In this document: positions 54,774-64,000 of the stretch, piece after piece
Layout of the letters: each line of letters opens with the position of its first letter
How positions within the stretch are numbered: the stretch's first letter is position 1
Source: Variovorax sp. J22G73
Lineage (GTDB): Bacteria > Pseudomonadota > Gammaproteobacteria > Burkholderiales > Burkholderiaceae_C
Direction of reading: 5' to 3'
NCBI RefSeq assembly: GCF_030317035.1
Contig: NZ_JASZYK010000002.1
Location: forward strand, 620,001-684,000
Length of the DNA: 64,000 bases
Translations under genes and position numbers: made by a program
Notes under the pieces: generated by a model
Database searches by the model: none
Told to the model about the DNA's origin: nothing
The model's input: only the letters and a program-made list of their open reading frames with translations

Positions 54774-54977
54774 TCAACCGTTCTTGGTGGGCAACTCGGG
54801 CACGGTGGGGGCATCGTGTTCGAGCGAGGCCACGTCGGTCTCCGGGTCTCCGGGAGCCAGCCCGTCGCTGCTCGGGGAGAGTTTGCGATGCGCCTTCTCG
54901 CGGAGCTTCTCTTCCTTTTTCTTCTTTTTTGCCAGCTCTTTCTGGCGCTTCTCGTAGCCGTAATTGGGTGTTGCCAC
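54774..54977 (-). CDS. 67-residue basic-acidic protein, conserved type
   Basis: A small hydrophilic protein: a very basic N-terminal helix (MATPNYGYEKRQKELAKKKKKEEKLREK), likely to bind nucleic acid or ribosome surfaces, and an acidic C-terminal tail (DPETDVASLEHDAPTVPELP). I know similar proteins from related genomes only as hypothetical. It has its own intrinsic terminator and an upstream ribosome-binding site (AAGGAGAAG). Confidence 0.7.
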   Translation of the reverse strand: MATPNYGYEKRQKELAKKKKKEEKLREKAHRKLSPSSDGLAPGDPETDVASLEHDAPTVPELPTKNG

Positions 54978-55091
54978 TGCTTCTCCTTGGGCGAGGCAGT
55001 CAGGGTGACTGCGCGTGGCCTACTGTAAGCGATAACGGTGCAGTCTCAAGACGGTACCCAAAGCACCGCCCCGGGAGCCGGAAGCGATTTT

Positions 55092-56285
55092 TTACATACG
55101 CGCCAGCGCCTGCTGCAGATCGGCGCGCAGGTCGCCCACGTCCTCCAGGCCGATCGAAAAACGAACGAGCGTGCCCTTGTAGGGCCAGCGCGCCACGGTG
55201 GCATCGCGCATCAGCCCGATGTCGTAGGGCACCACGAGGCTGATGGGGCCGCCCCACGAGTAGCCCAGGCGAAACAGCTTCAGGCTGTCGCAGAAACGGT
55301 CGACCTGCTCGGTGCTGTAGCGCGCGTCGAACACCACCGAGAACAGGCCCGCGGCCAGGTCGGTCTCGCCGCACAGCGCGCGCCAGTGCACATGGCCCGG
55401 CGAGTCTTCGAGCGCGGGGTGCAGCACCTGCGCAATTTCCTCGCAGCCATTGAGCCAGCCGGCCAGCTCGCGCGCCGCGCGGTCGTGCGCGGCGTAGCGC
55501 AGCGAGATGCTCGGCAGCGAGCGCAGCAGCGTCTCGACGTCGCCCACGCCGATGCCGTAGCCCATGCGCATGTGCGTGAGCTTGAGCGCGCGGTGCAGCC
55601 GCTCATCGCGCGTGACCACGCTGCCCATCAGCACGTCGCCGCCGCCGCTGGGGTACTTGGTGAGCGCGTGCACCGAGATGTCCACGCCCTGCCCCGTGCC
55701 GTTGAAGTCGAAGGGGGCGAAGGCCAGGCCCGCGCCCCAGGTGTTGTCCAGCGCCGTCATCACGCCGCGCGCGCGGCACACATCCACCAGCGCCGGCAGG
55801 TCGGGAAACTCCATCGTCACCGAGCCCGCCGCCTCGACCCACACCAGCCGCGTGCGCTCCGACAGCTTGGCCGCGAGGTCGGCCGGGTTCATGGAGTCGT
55901 ACATGCGGTGCGTGATGCCGAAGTTGGCCAGCTCGCCCGTGGCCAGCGCCTTGTTGGGGCCGTAGGCATTGTCGGGAATGAGCACCTCGTCGCCGGTCTT
56001 CAGGAAGGCGAAGGCCACCAGCGCGATGGCCGCGAGGCCGCTGGGCACCAGCAGGCATTCGGTGCCGCCTTCGAGCGTGGCCAGGCGCTCCTCGAGCGTG
56101 AAGGTGGTGGGTGTGCCGTGCAGGCCGTAGGTGTAGCCGGCCTTGGTCTTCCAGTCGCGCGCGCGCATGGCGGCCACGTCGGCGAAGAACACGGTCGACG
56201 CCTTGAACACGCCGGGCTGCGGCGCGGAAAAGGTGGCGGGCGGGGTGTAGGGGTGGTGGATCAGTTGCGTCGAAGGCTTGCTCAT
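55092..56285 (-). CDS. metC: cystathionine beta-lyase
   Basis: A 397-residue Cys/Met-metabolism PLP enzyme that makes homocysteine, pyruvate and ammonia from cystathionine. The PLP lysine is in SVHALTKYPSGG, with the cofactor-phosphate YGLHGTPTTFTLEERLATLEGG and DNTWGAG (Asp) segments. The SWGGPISL and VRFSIGLEDVGDL ends are typical of the proteobacterial MetC. It is a single gene, divergent from an M48 lipoprotein gene. Confidence 0.88.
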   Translation of the reverse strand: MSKPSTQLIHHPYTPPATFSAPQPGVFKASTVFFADVAAMRARDWKTKAGYTYGLHGTPTTFTLEERLATLEGGTECLLVPSGLAAIALVAFAFLKTGDEVLIPDNAYGPNKALATGELANFGITHRMYDSMNPADLAAKLSERTRLVWVEAAGSVTMEFPDLPALVDVCRARGVMTALDNTWGAGLAFAPFDFNGTGQGVDISVHALTKYPSGGGDVLMGSVVTRDERLHRALKLTHMRMGYGIGVGDVETLLRSLPSISLRYAAHDRAARELAGWLNGCEEIAQVLHPALEDSPGHVHWRALCGETDLAAGLFSVVFDARYSTEQVDRFCDSLKLFRLGYSWGGPISLVVPYDIGLMRDATVARWPYKGTLVRFSIGLEDVGDLRADLQQALARM

Positions 56286-56417
56286 GTGCCGATGCTAGCG
56301 CGGCACAAGGAACCGAGCCCGAACGTGACTTTCTTTGCGCCCCTGCGAAGTGATGGAAGCGCGGTGCTTTTCATGGCCGCTAGAGTCGCCCTTCCAACAA
56401 AAAAGGGAGGATTTCCA

Positions 56418-57176
56418 ATGCGTCATTTCTTGATTTCCATGACAGCCGCCGCGGCCTTGTGCGCGTGCGGCGGCGTGAAGAACATCGACTCCGCCGGCCT
56501 CACCGGCGCGGGCGGCAACGCCTTCAAGGCCATGTCGCTCACCGACAGCGATGTGCAGGCCTTGGCGAACCAGTCGTGCGCGGCCATCGATGCCAAGTCG
56601 AAGATCGCAGCACCCACCGATGCCTACGGCAAGCGCCTCGAACGCGTGCGCCAGGGGCTGCCCAACACCATCAACGGCCAACCGGCGAGCTACAACGTCT
56701 ACCTCACCAAGGACGTGAATGCATGGGCCATGGGCAACGGCTGCATCCGCGTATACAGCGGCCTGATGGACCTGATGAACGACGACGAGTTGCGTGGCGT
56801 CATCGGCCATGAAATCGGCCATGTGGCGCTCGGCCACAGCAAGAAGGCCATGCAGACCGCGTACGCCGCATCGGCGGTGCGCGGACTGGCCGGTGCCAGC
56901 GGCAATGCGGCGGCAACAGCGCTTTCGTCGTCGCAGCTCGGTGACTTTGCCGAGAAGCTCGTCAACGCCCAGTTCTCGCAGTCGCAGGAAAGCGATGCCG
57001 ACAACTACGCCTTCGACCTGCTGACGCAGCAGAAGCTCAAGCGCGAAGGCCTGGTCACCGCGTTCCAGCAACTGGGCAAGCTCAGCGGCGGCAGCAGCAA
57101 CTCGATGCTTAGCTCGCACCCCGCTTCCGCGGACCGCGCGGCCCGGATGCAGAAACGCATCGATTCGGGCAAGTAA
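56418..57176 (+). CDS. M48 family metallopeptidase, LoiP/YggG-like lipoprotein
   Basis: A 252-residue protein. The signal MRHFLISMTAAAALCAC has a lipobox-like end (LCAC, Cys17). The zinc motif is HEIGH (131-135) with the third ligand Glu191 in ESDADNYAF. LoiP is an outer-membrane protease of E. coli with this build. The start has AGGGAGG. A strong hairpin follows the stop. Confidence 0.9.
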   Translation: MRHFLISMTAAAALCACGGVKNIDSAGLTGAGGNAFKAMSLTDSDVQALANQSCAAIDAKSKIAAPTDAYGKRLERVRQGLPNTINGQPASYNVYLTKDVNAWAMGNGCIRVYSGLMDLMNDDELRGVIGHEIGHVALGHSKKAMQTAYAASAVRGLAGASGNAAATALSSSQLGDFAEKLVNAQFSQSQESDADNYAFDLLTQQKLKREGLVTAFQQLGKLSGGSSNSMLSSHPASADRAARMQKRIDSGK

Positions 57177-57197
57177 CGGACGCAGGCCTCGCGCCCG

Positions 57198-57240
57198 ATG
57201 CGGGGCGGCAATCAGGTCGCTCCTGGTTGCCGCCCCGCAT
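57198..57240 (+). terminator. strong hairpin terminator after the M48 gene
   Basis: Two 19-base arms (57198-57216 and 57222-57240) pair perfectly apart from one G-T position, with a 5-base loop, 22 bp past the stop. Only TGTTT follows, so the U-run is short. The stem is strong enough to end or protect the message. Confidence 0.7.
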
Positions 57241-57293
57241 TGTTTGCGTCATCCTCGGGCCCCGTTCCTCTTCGACAGCGAAAGGCGACCCTC

Positions 57294-57746
57294 ATGGCGA
57301 TCCACGAGTTGTTTCCGTACCTCTGCGTCCACGACGCGGGCGCAGCCATCGACTTTTATTGCAAGGTGTTCGAGGTGAAGGAGATCTTTCGCCTGACCGA
57401 GCCCAGCGGGCGCATCGGCCACGCGGAGCTGGACTTTCACAACGGCGCGATCCTGATGCTGTCGGACGAGTTTGCGGAGTACGACATCCGCAGCGCGAGG
57501 ACGCTGGGCGGCACGGCGGTCACGCTGCACCTGCATGTGGACGATGCCGATGCGGTGGTGGCGCGCGCAGTGGCCGCCGGCGCCACGCTCGACATGGCAC
57601 CGCAAGACCAGTTCTATGGGGAGCGCTCCGGCGTCTTTCGCGACCCCTTCGGCCATCGCTGGAACGTGGGGCACAGCATCGAGACGCTGACGCCGGAGGA
57701 AATGCAGCGGCGCTATACCGCCATGCTGCTCAACCCCGCCGGATGA
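57294..57746 (+). CDS. VOC family protein (PhnB/glyoxalase-like)
   Basis: A 150-residue single VOC unit of the PhnB-like type. It has LFPYLCVHDAGAAIDFYCKVFEVKEIFRL, IGHAELDFHNGAILMLSDEF (His and Glu), LHLHVDDADAVVARAVAAGATL and GERSGVFRDPFGHRWNVGHSIE. Probably a metal- or metabolite-binding dimer; resistance or isomerase roles are known in the family. The start is 54 bp past the terminator. Confidence 0.87.
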   Translation: MAIHELFPYLCVHDAGAAIDFYCKVFEVKEIFRLTEPSGRIGHAELDFHNGAILMLSDEFAEYDIRSARTLGGTAVTLHLHVDDADAVVARAVAAGATLDMAPQDQFYGERSGVFRDPFGHRWNVGHSIETLTPEEMQRRYTAMLLNPAG

Positions 57747-57764
57747 CCCGGCGGGAGTGCGTCG

Positions 57765-58289
57765 TCAGACCGACCACTTCTCGATGAGCTTCTCGGCGCC
57801 CATCGAGTCATAGCCTTCGAAAGGCTGGTGGATCCACGGGTTGGTGGCCAGAAACTCGACCTGGTAGTCGGGCGTGAAGGTCGACAGCGCCTTGGTCCAG
57901 ATCACGGCGCTGCGCAGCTCGGTGATGGGCGGGTAGTTGTTGCGCAGCATGTCCATCACGGCATGCAGCGTGTGGCCCGAATCGGCCAGGTCGTCCACCA
58001 GCAGCACGCGTCCGGCGATCTCGCCCTTGGGGGTGGTGATGAAGCGCGCGATGTCGAGGTGGCCCTGCACCGTGCCTGCGTCGGCGCGGTACGAGCTGGT
58101 CGACATGATGGCCAGCGGCTTGTCGAAGATGCGCGAGAGCACGTCGCCGGGGCGCATGCCGCCACGTGCCAGGCACAGGATGGTGTCGAACTGCCAGCCC
58201 GACTGGTGCACCTTGATCGCGAGCTTCTCGATCAGGTTGTGGTACTCGTCGTAGCTGACGTAGAGATGTTTGCCGTCTTCGGTCAACAT
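57765..58289 (-). CDS. phosphoribosyltransferase (xanthine-guanine/hypoxanthine type)
   Basis: A 174-residue PRTase. The PRPP loop is RVLLVDDLADSGHT, the pyrophosphate-binding turn ILCLARGGMRPGDVL, and the C-terminal TNPWIHQPFEGYDSM closes the base site. Such genes lie just after purA in many betaproteobacteria and probably salvage purines to nucleotides. The spacing to purA is 17 bp, so it is an operon. Confidence 0.88.
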   Translation of the reverse strand: MLTEDGKHLYVSYDEYHNLIEKLAIKVHQSGWQFDTILCLARGGMRPGDVLSRIFDKPLAIMSTSSYRADAGTVQGHLDIARFITTPKGEIAGRVLLVDDLADSGHTLHAVMDMLRNNYPPITELRSAVIWTKALSTFTPDYQVEFLATNPWIHQPFEGYDSMGAEKLIEKWSV

Positions 58290-58306
58290 GGGTGTGGGGT
58301 TCCTCT

Positions 58307-59653
<1,347 letters not shown>

Positions 59654-59661
59654 TCAAAAAT

Positions 59662-60831
59662 TCAGATCGCTCGGACATTCCACTGGCCCGCTTGCTCGAC
59701 GAGCTCGCGGTCGCAGTGGAATTCATCGATTTCGCTGCCGTGGCCCGGCAGCACGCAGACTACCGTTTCGCCGGCCTTGCGCAATTGGGCAATCGCCTGA
59801 CGCAGGCCTGCCGCGTCGCTCCATGGCGCGCGAATGGCCGCGCGCAGCGGCCGCGCCGGCAGCACGCCGACCAGCTCGCGCACGTCGAGGCTGAAGCCGA
59901 CGGCCGGGCGGTTGCGACCGAACACGGCGCCCACCTCGTCGTAGCGGCCGCCGCGCACCAGCGAGTCGGCCGCGCCGGGCACATAGATGCCGAAGCGCAT
60001 GCCGCTGTAGTACGCGTAGCCGCGCAAGTCGGCCAGGTCGAAACTGATCTCGCGGCCCTTCACGCCTTCGACGCCTTGCAGGCCGGCGGCGAGTTGCTTC
60101 AGGTCGGCCAGTGCGGCGGCCACGGCCGGCGTGCCCTTCAAGGCCTTGGCGGCCTCGTCGAGCACCGACGCGTCGCCGTACAGCTGGACCAGCGCGCGCA
60201 GGCCGTCACGGGCCGCGGCGGGGAAATTCTTGGTAAGCGAATCGAGTTCGCTCGCGTCCTTGGCGGCCAGTGCGGCGTGCACGCGGGCCAGGCCGGCGGG
60301 GTCGATGGGCACGCCTTCGAACAGCGCACGCACGATGCGGGCATCGGCCAGGTCGACGATCACGCCCTCTTCCAGGCCAGCGGCCTGCAGGCAGTCGAGC
60401 GCAAGCAGCAGGGTCTCGGTGTCGGCCTCGAGGCCGGCATGGCCATAGATTTCGGCGCCGAACTGCAGCGGCTCGCGGGTCGCATGCGGCCGGTCGGGCC
60501 GGGTGTGGAGCACCGGACCGCAGTAGCACAGGCGGGCCACGCCGTCGCGGTTCAGCAGGTGGGCGTCGATGCGCGCCACCTGGGGGGTGGTGTCGGCGCG
60601 AAGGCCCATGCTGCGGCCGGAGAGCTGGTCGACAAGCTTGAAGGTTTGAAGGTCGAGCGCCTCGCCGGTGCCCGAAAGCAGCGACTCGAGATGCTCGAGC
60701 AGCGGCGGCATCACCAGCTCGTAGCCATAGCCACGGGCGGTATCGAGCAGCTGGCGTCGAAGTTCTTCGATGTGGCGCGCCTCGGAAGGCAGCACATCGG
60801 CAATGTGATCCGGGAGGACCCAGGCGGACAT
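59662..60831 (-). CDS. hisZ: ATP phosphoribosyltransferase regulatory subunit
   Basis: A 389-residue HisZ, a class II aaRS-like protein that partners the short HisG in histidine synthesis. [48 protein letters not shown] and [38 protein letters not shown] are characteristic. hisG is not in this window. It follows DUF2065 and precedes purA. Confidence 0.94.
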   Translation of the reverse strand: MSAWVLPDHIADVLPSEARHIEELRRQLLDTARGYGYELVMPPLLEHLESLLSGTGEALDLQTFKLVDQLSGRSMGLRADTTPQVARIDAHLLNRDGVARLCYCGPVLHTRPDRPHATREPLQFGAEIYGHAGLEADTETLLLALDCLQAAGLEEGVIVDLADARIVRALFEGVPIDPAGLARVHAALAAKDASELDSLTKNFPAAARDGLRALVQLYGDASVLDEAAKALKGTPAVAAALADLKQLAAGLQGVEGVKGREISFDLADLRGYAYYSGMRFGIYVPGAADSLVRGGRYDEVGAVFGRNRPAVGFSLDVRELVGVLPARPLRAAIRAPWSDAAGLRQAIAQLRKAGETVVCVLPGHGSEIDEFHCDRELVEQAGQWNVRAI

Positions 60832-60875
60832 GGGGATCGGGGGCGTGGTTAAACCGGGATTCTACCGGGACCGCG

Positions 60876-61064
60876 CTACCCCAAGACCCAGAGCAGTGCC
60901 AAACCCAGCAGGATGCTGCAAAGTCCAAAGAAACGAAGCTGGCCGTCGCGCAGCTGCATGAGCTGCCCGAAGCCGCGCCGCCACCCTCCTGGCGAGACGA
61001 AAGGCAGGATGCCTTCGATCACCAGGACGAGCGCCAGCGCGCTCCAGAAAGTGTCGGCGCTCAC
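60876..61064 (-). CDS. DUF2065 family membrane protein
   Basis: A 62-residue protein with two spans (FWSALALVLVIEGILPFVSPGGWRR and LRFFGLCSILLGLALLWVLG). The SPGGWRRGF loop and the place behind hflC mark the DUF2065 (YjeT) family. The role is unknown. Confidence 0.92.
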   Translation of the reverse strand: MSADTFWSALALVLVIEGILPFVSPGGWRRGFGQLMQLRDGQLRFFGLCSILLGLALLWVLG

Positions 61065-61077
61065 GGCTCCTGGCGAA

Positions 61078-61977
61078 TCAGCGGCGAGGTGCGCTGGCGC
61101 CCGATCCCGAGCCTTGCATGGCGCGGAAGAAGTCCGACGACGGGTCGAGCACCATCACGTCGCTCTTCTTGTTGAAGCTCTGCTTGTAGGCGTCGAGGCT
61201 GCGGTAGAACTGCGCGAACTGCGGGTCGCGGCCGAACGCGTCGGCATAGGCCGCTGCGGCCTGCGCATCGCCCTCGCCCTTGATCTTCTGCGCATCGCGG
61301 TAGGCATTCGCCACGATCACTTCGCGCTGGCGATCAGCGTCGGCTCGGATCTTTTCGCCTTCGGCCGTACCGGTGGAGCGCAGCTCGTTGGCCACGCGCT
61401 TGCGCTCGGCTTCCATGCGGCGATAGACCGATTCGGTGATGGCTTCCACATAGTCCACACGCGTGATGCGCACGTCGACCACGTCCACGCCCCAGGGCTT
61501 GGCGCCCTTTACCACGGCGAGCACTTCACGCTGCACGTCGGCCATCAGGGCCTCGCGGCGCACCGAGATCAGGTCGCGCACGGTGCGCTTGTTGATGTTT
61601 TCCTGGAACGCATTGCGCACCACGCGGTTCAACTGCATGGCGCCCGCGTTCTCGTCGAGGCCGACGTTGCGGATGTAGGCCTGCGGATCGCTGATGCGCC
61701 AGCGCACGTACCAGTCGATCACCACGCGCTGCTTTTCGGCGGTCAGCATGGGTTCGGTGTCGAGGCTGGACAGCGTCAGCAGACGCTTGTCGATGTACGA
61801 CACGTTCTGGAACGGCGGCGGCAGCTTGAAGTTCAGGCCTGGCTCGGTGATGACCTGCTTGATCTGGCCGAGGGCGTACACCACGCCGAACTGGCGCTGG
61901 TCGACCACGAAGAGGGTCGAGCTCAGCAGCACGAGCAAGACGAGGATCGACGAGGCGATGAGTCCGATTCTGTTCAT
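61078..61977 (-). CDS. hflC: HflC, FtsH protease modulator
   Basis: A 299-residue SPFH (stomatin/prohibitin) protein. One N-terminal span (IGLIASSILVLLVLLSSTLFVV), then VDQRQFGVVYALGQIKQVITEPGLNFKLPPPFQNV and VVKGAKPWGVDVVDVRITRVDYVEAI. With HflK it forms a large periplasmic-facing cage around FtsH. It ends 14 bp before DUF2065. Confidence 0.95.
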   Translation of the reverse strand: MNRIGLIASSILVLLVLLSSTLFVVDQRQFGVVYALGQIKQVITEPGLNFKLPPPFQNVSYIDKRLLTLSSLDTEPMLTAEKQRVVIDWYVRWRISDPQAYIRNVGLDENAGAMQLNRVVRNAFQENINKRTVRDLISVRREALMADVQREVLAVVKGAKPWGVDVVDVRITRVDYVEAITESVYRRMEAERKRVANELRSTGTAEGEKIRADADRQREVIVANAYRDAQKIKGEGDAQAAAAYADAFGRDPQFAQFYRSLDAYKQSFNKKSDVMVLDPSSDFFRAMQGSGSGASAPRR

Positions 61978-61997
61978 GTTCTTCTAGTCCTTGTTCT

Positions 61998-63365
61998 TCA
62001 GCGCACGTCGCGGTCGCGCGAGCGGCCGTCGCGGGCACGCACGTCACCGGTCACGGGGGCCACGGGAATCACCGAGGACTGGGCCGGCGCGGTGCCGGCG
62101 ACGTTCGGGCTGGCCGCATCGACCGGCGTGGCCGCTGCGCTGTTGCCGCCCATCTGCATGAGCTTGTCGAGCGGCAGGTACAGCAGGTTGGATCCCTGCT
62201 TGCTGTCGACCAGCACCTTCGTGGTGCTGGCGTAGATCTGCTGCATGGCGTCGGTGTACATGCGGTCGCGCGTCACCTGCGGGGCCTTCTGGTACTCGGC
62301 GAGCACGGCGCTGAAGCGGCCTGCATCACCTTGTGCCTGCGCCACGATCCGCGCCTTGTACGCCTCGGACTCTTCCTTCAGGCGCGAAGAGGTACCGGTG
62401 GCCAGGGGCACCACGTTGTTGGCGTAGGCCTGGGCTTCGTTCTTGGCGCGCTCGCGCTCCTGGCCGGCCTTGAGCACGTCGTCGAACGCGGCCTGCACCT
62501 GCTCGGGCGGACGCACACCGCCCTGCTGCAGGTTGATGCCGACCACTTCGACACCGACCTTGTAGCGGTCCAGGATGGTCTGCATCAGCGTGCGCACGCG
62601 CGGTGCGATCTGGTCGCGCTCTTCGGCGAGCGCGGCGTCCATCTTCATCTTGCCGACCACTTCGCGCACGGCGGTTTCAGCCACCTGCACGACGGTTTCG
62701 GCAGGTGCCTTGCTCTCGTAGAGCCAGGCGCGCGCATCGCTCAGGCGGTACTGCACGGCGAACTTGATCTCGACGATGTTCTCGTCTTCGGTCAGCATGG
62801 CCGATTCGCGCAGGCCGGTGGAGCGCACGATAGCGTCGCGGCCGACGTCGGTGGAGCGGATCTGCGTGGTCACCACCACTTCGTGGCGCTGGATCGGGTA
62901 AGGCAGGCGCCAGTTGAAGCCCGCGTTCACGGTCGACTTGTAGCGGCCGAACTGCGTGACCACGGCCTGCTGGCCTTCGTTCACGATGAAGAAGCCGGTG
63001 CCGAGCCAGATCAGGATCGCCACGGCAGCCACCAGGCCGAGGCCGAATCCTGCGTTTTTCATGTCGGGTTTGTAGCCATTGCCGCCACCGCCGCTGCTCC
63101 CACCGTTGGGGCGGTTGCCGCCGCCCTTGCCGCCGAAGAATCCACCGAGCTTGCGATTGAGGTCGCGCCAGAGTTCGTCGAGGTCGGGGGGGCCTTGGTT
63201 GGGGCCTTGTCCGCGGGGACGGTTGTCGTTGTTGTTGTTGCCCGAAGGCGGCGGGGTCGGGGCGCCTGGAGGATTGGCATCGGGGGGCCGATTGCCGGCC
63301 GGGCGATCACCGTTGGAGGACGGCTCGTCGCCGCGACCCCATCGGCCATCGTTCAGATTGAACAT
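61998..63365 (-). CDS. hflK: HflK, FtsH protease modulator
   Basis: A 455-residue SPFH protein. A Gly/Asn/Pro-rich N-terminal tail (residues about 5-110) precedes one span (FGLGLVAAVAILIWLGTGFFIV). The SPFH domain follows, with GQQAVVTQFGRYKSTVNAGFNWRLPYP and VGVEVVGINLQQGGVRPPEQVQAAFDDV. The start at 63365 (MFNLND) has GGAGAGG upstream. An in-frame ATG at 63401 is possible. It partners HflC. Confidence 0.94.
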   Translation of the reverse strand: MFNLNDGRWGRGDEPSSNGDRPAGNRPPDANPPGAPTPPPSGNNNNDNRPRGQGPNQGPPDLDELWRDLNRKLGGFFGGKGGGNRPNGGSSGGGGNGYKPDMKNAGFGLGLVAAVAILIWLGTGFFIVNEGQQAVVTQFGRYKSTVNAGFNWRLPYPIQRHEVVVTTQIRSTDVGRDAIVRSTGLRESAMLTEDENIVEIKFAVQYRLSDARAWLYESKAPAETVVQVAETAVREVVGKMKMDAALAEERDQIAPRVRTLMQTILDRYKVGVEVVGINLQQGGVRPPEQVQAAFDDVLKAGQERERAKNEAQAYANNVVPLATGTSSRLKEESEAYKARIVAQAQGDAGRFSAVLAEYQKAPQVTRDRMYTDAMQQIYASTTKVLVDSKQGSNLLYLPLDKLMQMGGNSAAATPVDAASPNVAGTAPAQSSVIPVAPVTGDVRARDGRSRDRDVR

Positions 63366-63439
63366 GCCCAGAAACCCTCTCCACGCTGGCTTTGAATTCA
63401 TTCGCTTCGTTCTCTTGTCAGTGGCGGGATTGTGCCCAA

Positions 63440-64000
63440 TCAATCGGCGGAATCGTGCAATTCAGCGTCCGCCTCAGGGGTCATCGTATCGGCTACGGAG
63501 CCCGACTGCCGGGCGAGTTCGGCGCGCAGCAGCGGCACGCCCTCCCCGCTCTTGGCGCTGAGGAAGATGCGAGGAACCTGCACGCCGTCGATTTCCATCT
63601 CGTCCTGCAGATGCAGCGGATGCTGCGCGCTTTCAAGGGCGTCGAGCTTGTTGAATACAAGAAGCTGCGGAACCGCGTCCGCCCCGATGTCCCGCAGCAC
63701 CGACTGCACCTCGGCCATCTGCTCGGGGTAGTGGGGGTTGGAAGCATCGATCACATGCAGCAGCAGGTCGGCATCGACCGCCTCCTGCAGCGTCGCCTTG
63801 AAGGCGTCGACCAGCCCGTGAGGCAGGTCGCGGATGAAGCCCACCGTGTCGGAAATGGACACCTGGCGCCGCGCGTCGCCCAGGTAGAGGTTGCGCGTGG
63901 TGGTGTCGAGCGTGGCGAACAGCTGGTCGGCCGCATAGGCGCGGGCCTTCACCAACGCATTGAACAACGACGACTTGCCCGCGTTGGTGTAGCCCACCAG
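63440..64000 (-). CDS. hflX: GTPase HflX (C-terminal part, truncated by the window edge)
   Basis: The 3' part of an HflX gene whose 5' end lies beyond 64000. The G domain is visible: G1 GYTNAGKSS, switch region TLDTTTRNLYL, G3 DTVGFIRDLPHGLVDAFKATL, G4 NKLD and G5-like SAKSGEG. HflX is a ribosome-binding GTPase that splits stalled 70S ribosomes. It lies 75 bp upstream of hflK, in the usual order. Confidence 0.93.
   Translation of the reverse strand: MVGYTNAGKSSLFNALVKARAYAADQLFATLDTTTRNLYLGDARRQVSISDTVGFIRDLPHGLVDAFKATLQEAVDADLLLHVIDASNPHYPEQMAEVQSVLRDIGADAVPQLLVFNKLDALESAQHPLHLQDEMEIDGVQVPRIFLSAKSGEGVPLLRAELARQSGSVADTMTPEADAELHDSAD

Overview
The window looks like chromosome of a Comamonadaceae member (Burkholderiales), most probably Variovorax or a close relative. 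The grounds are very high G+C, the hflX-hflK-hflC-DUF2065-hisZ-purA order at the right end, many ABC uptake systems of the LivFGHM and NMT1/THI5 types, and many small catabolic operons each paired with a GntR, LysR, AsnC or MarR regulator. The genus is inferred from gene content and style. I see no rRNA, tRNA, insertion sequence, prophage or CRISPR array.

Left part (about 0.1-14.9 kb). After four short minus-strand genes of unknown function comes a long minus-strand block of twelve genes. It carries an NMT1/THI5-like ABC importer, a class II aldolase-fold enzyme, a TauD-type dioxygenase, a GntR regulator, an atypical SDR, an aminotransferase, an alpha/beta hydrolase, an M20 carbamoylase-type amidohydrolase and a bicupin. 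A divergent amidase gene starts beside it, and a sigma-54-like promoter lies in front of the importer. Together they look like uptake and stepwise breakdown of a nitrogen-containing, perhaps heterocyclic, compound. The substrate cannot be read from the sequence.

14.9-22.3 kb. A branched-chain-type ABC importer, in which LivM and LivG are one polypeptide, follows a fumarylacetoacetase-family hydrolase and an extradiol ring-cleavage dioxygenase. A divergent GntR regulator sits upstream. This is probably uptake and meta-cleavage of an aromatic acid.

22.4-40 kb. Mixed accessory metabolism: DUF4865 with a 41-residue membrane protein, LysR and a D-threonine aldolase-like enzyme; a DszC/SfnB-like acyl-CoA dehydrogenase; a crotonase; a PhoX-type phosphatase; DUF488; GST with AsnC; a DECR-like reductase facing a CoA-transferase; a cold-shock/DUF1294 fusion; YgiQ; and a MarR-GNAT fusion with a clear operator. 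At 27.64-28.07 kb there is an A+T-richer gene-free stretch with two palindromes.

40-49.6 kb. Ketone-body/PHB genes (bdhA, acetoacetate decarboxylase, patatin), bounded by a 112-bp element with 36-bp inverted ends; a CHRD lipoprotein; DUF924; YihY; a two-gene chromate transporter whose first gene has an in-frame TAG; an aldo/keto reductase; DUF3237; GNAT; and XRE-cupin.

49.7-64 kb. A FAD oxidoreductase, rlmB, a membrane protein with two L7/L12-CTD-like motifs, the divergent lolD-like/tesA-like pair, metC, an M48 lipoprotein, a VOC protein, and the core block ending in a truncated hflX.

One theme crosses these regions: short in-frame tandem repeats with periods of 12, 15, 18 or 24 bp near the ends of at least seven genes, plus one array just upstream of rlmB.
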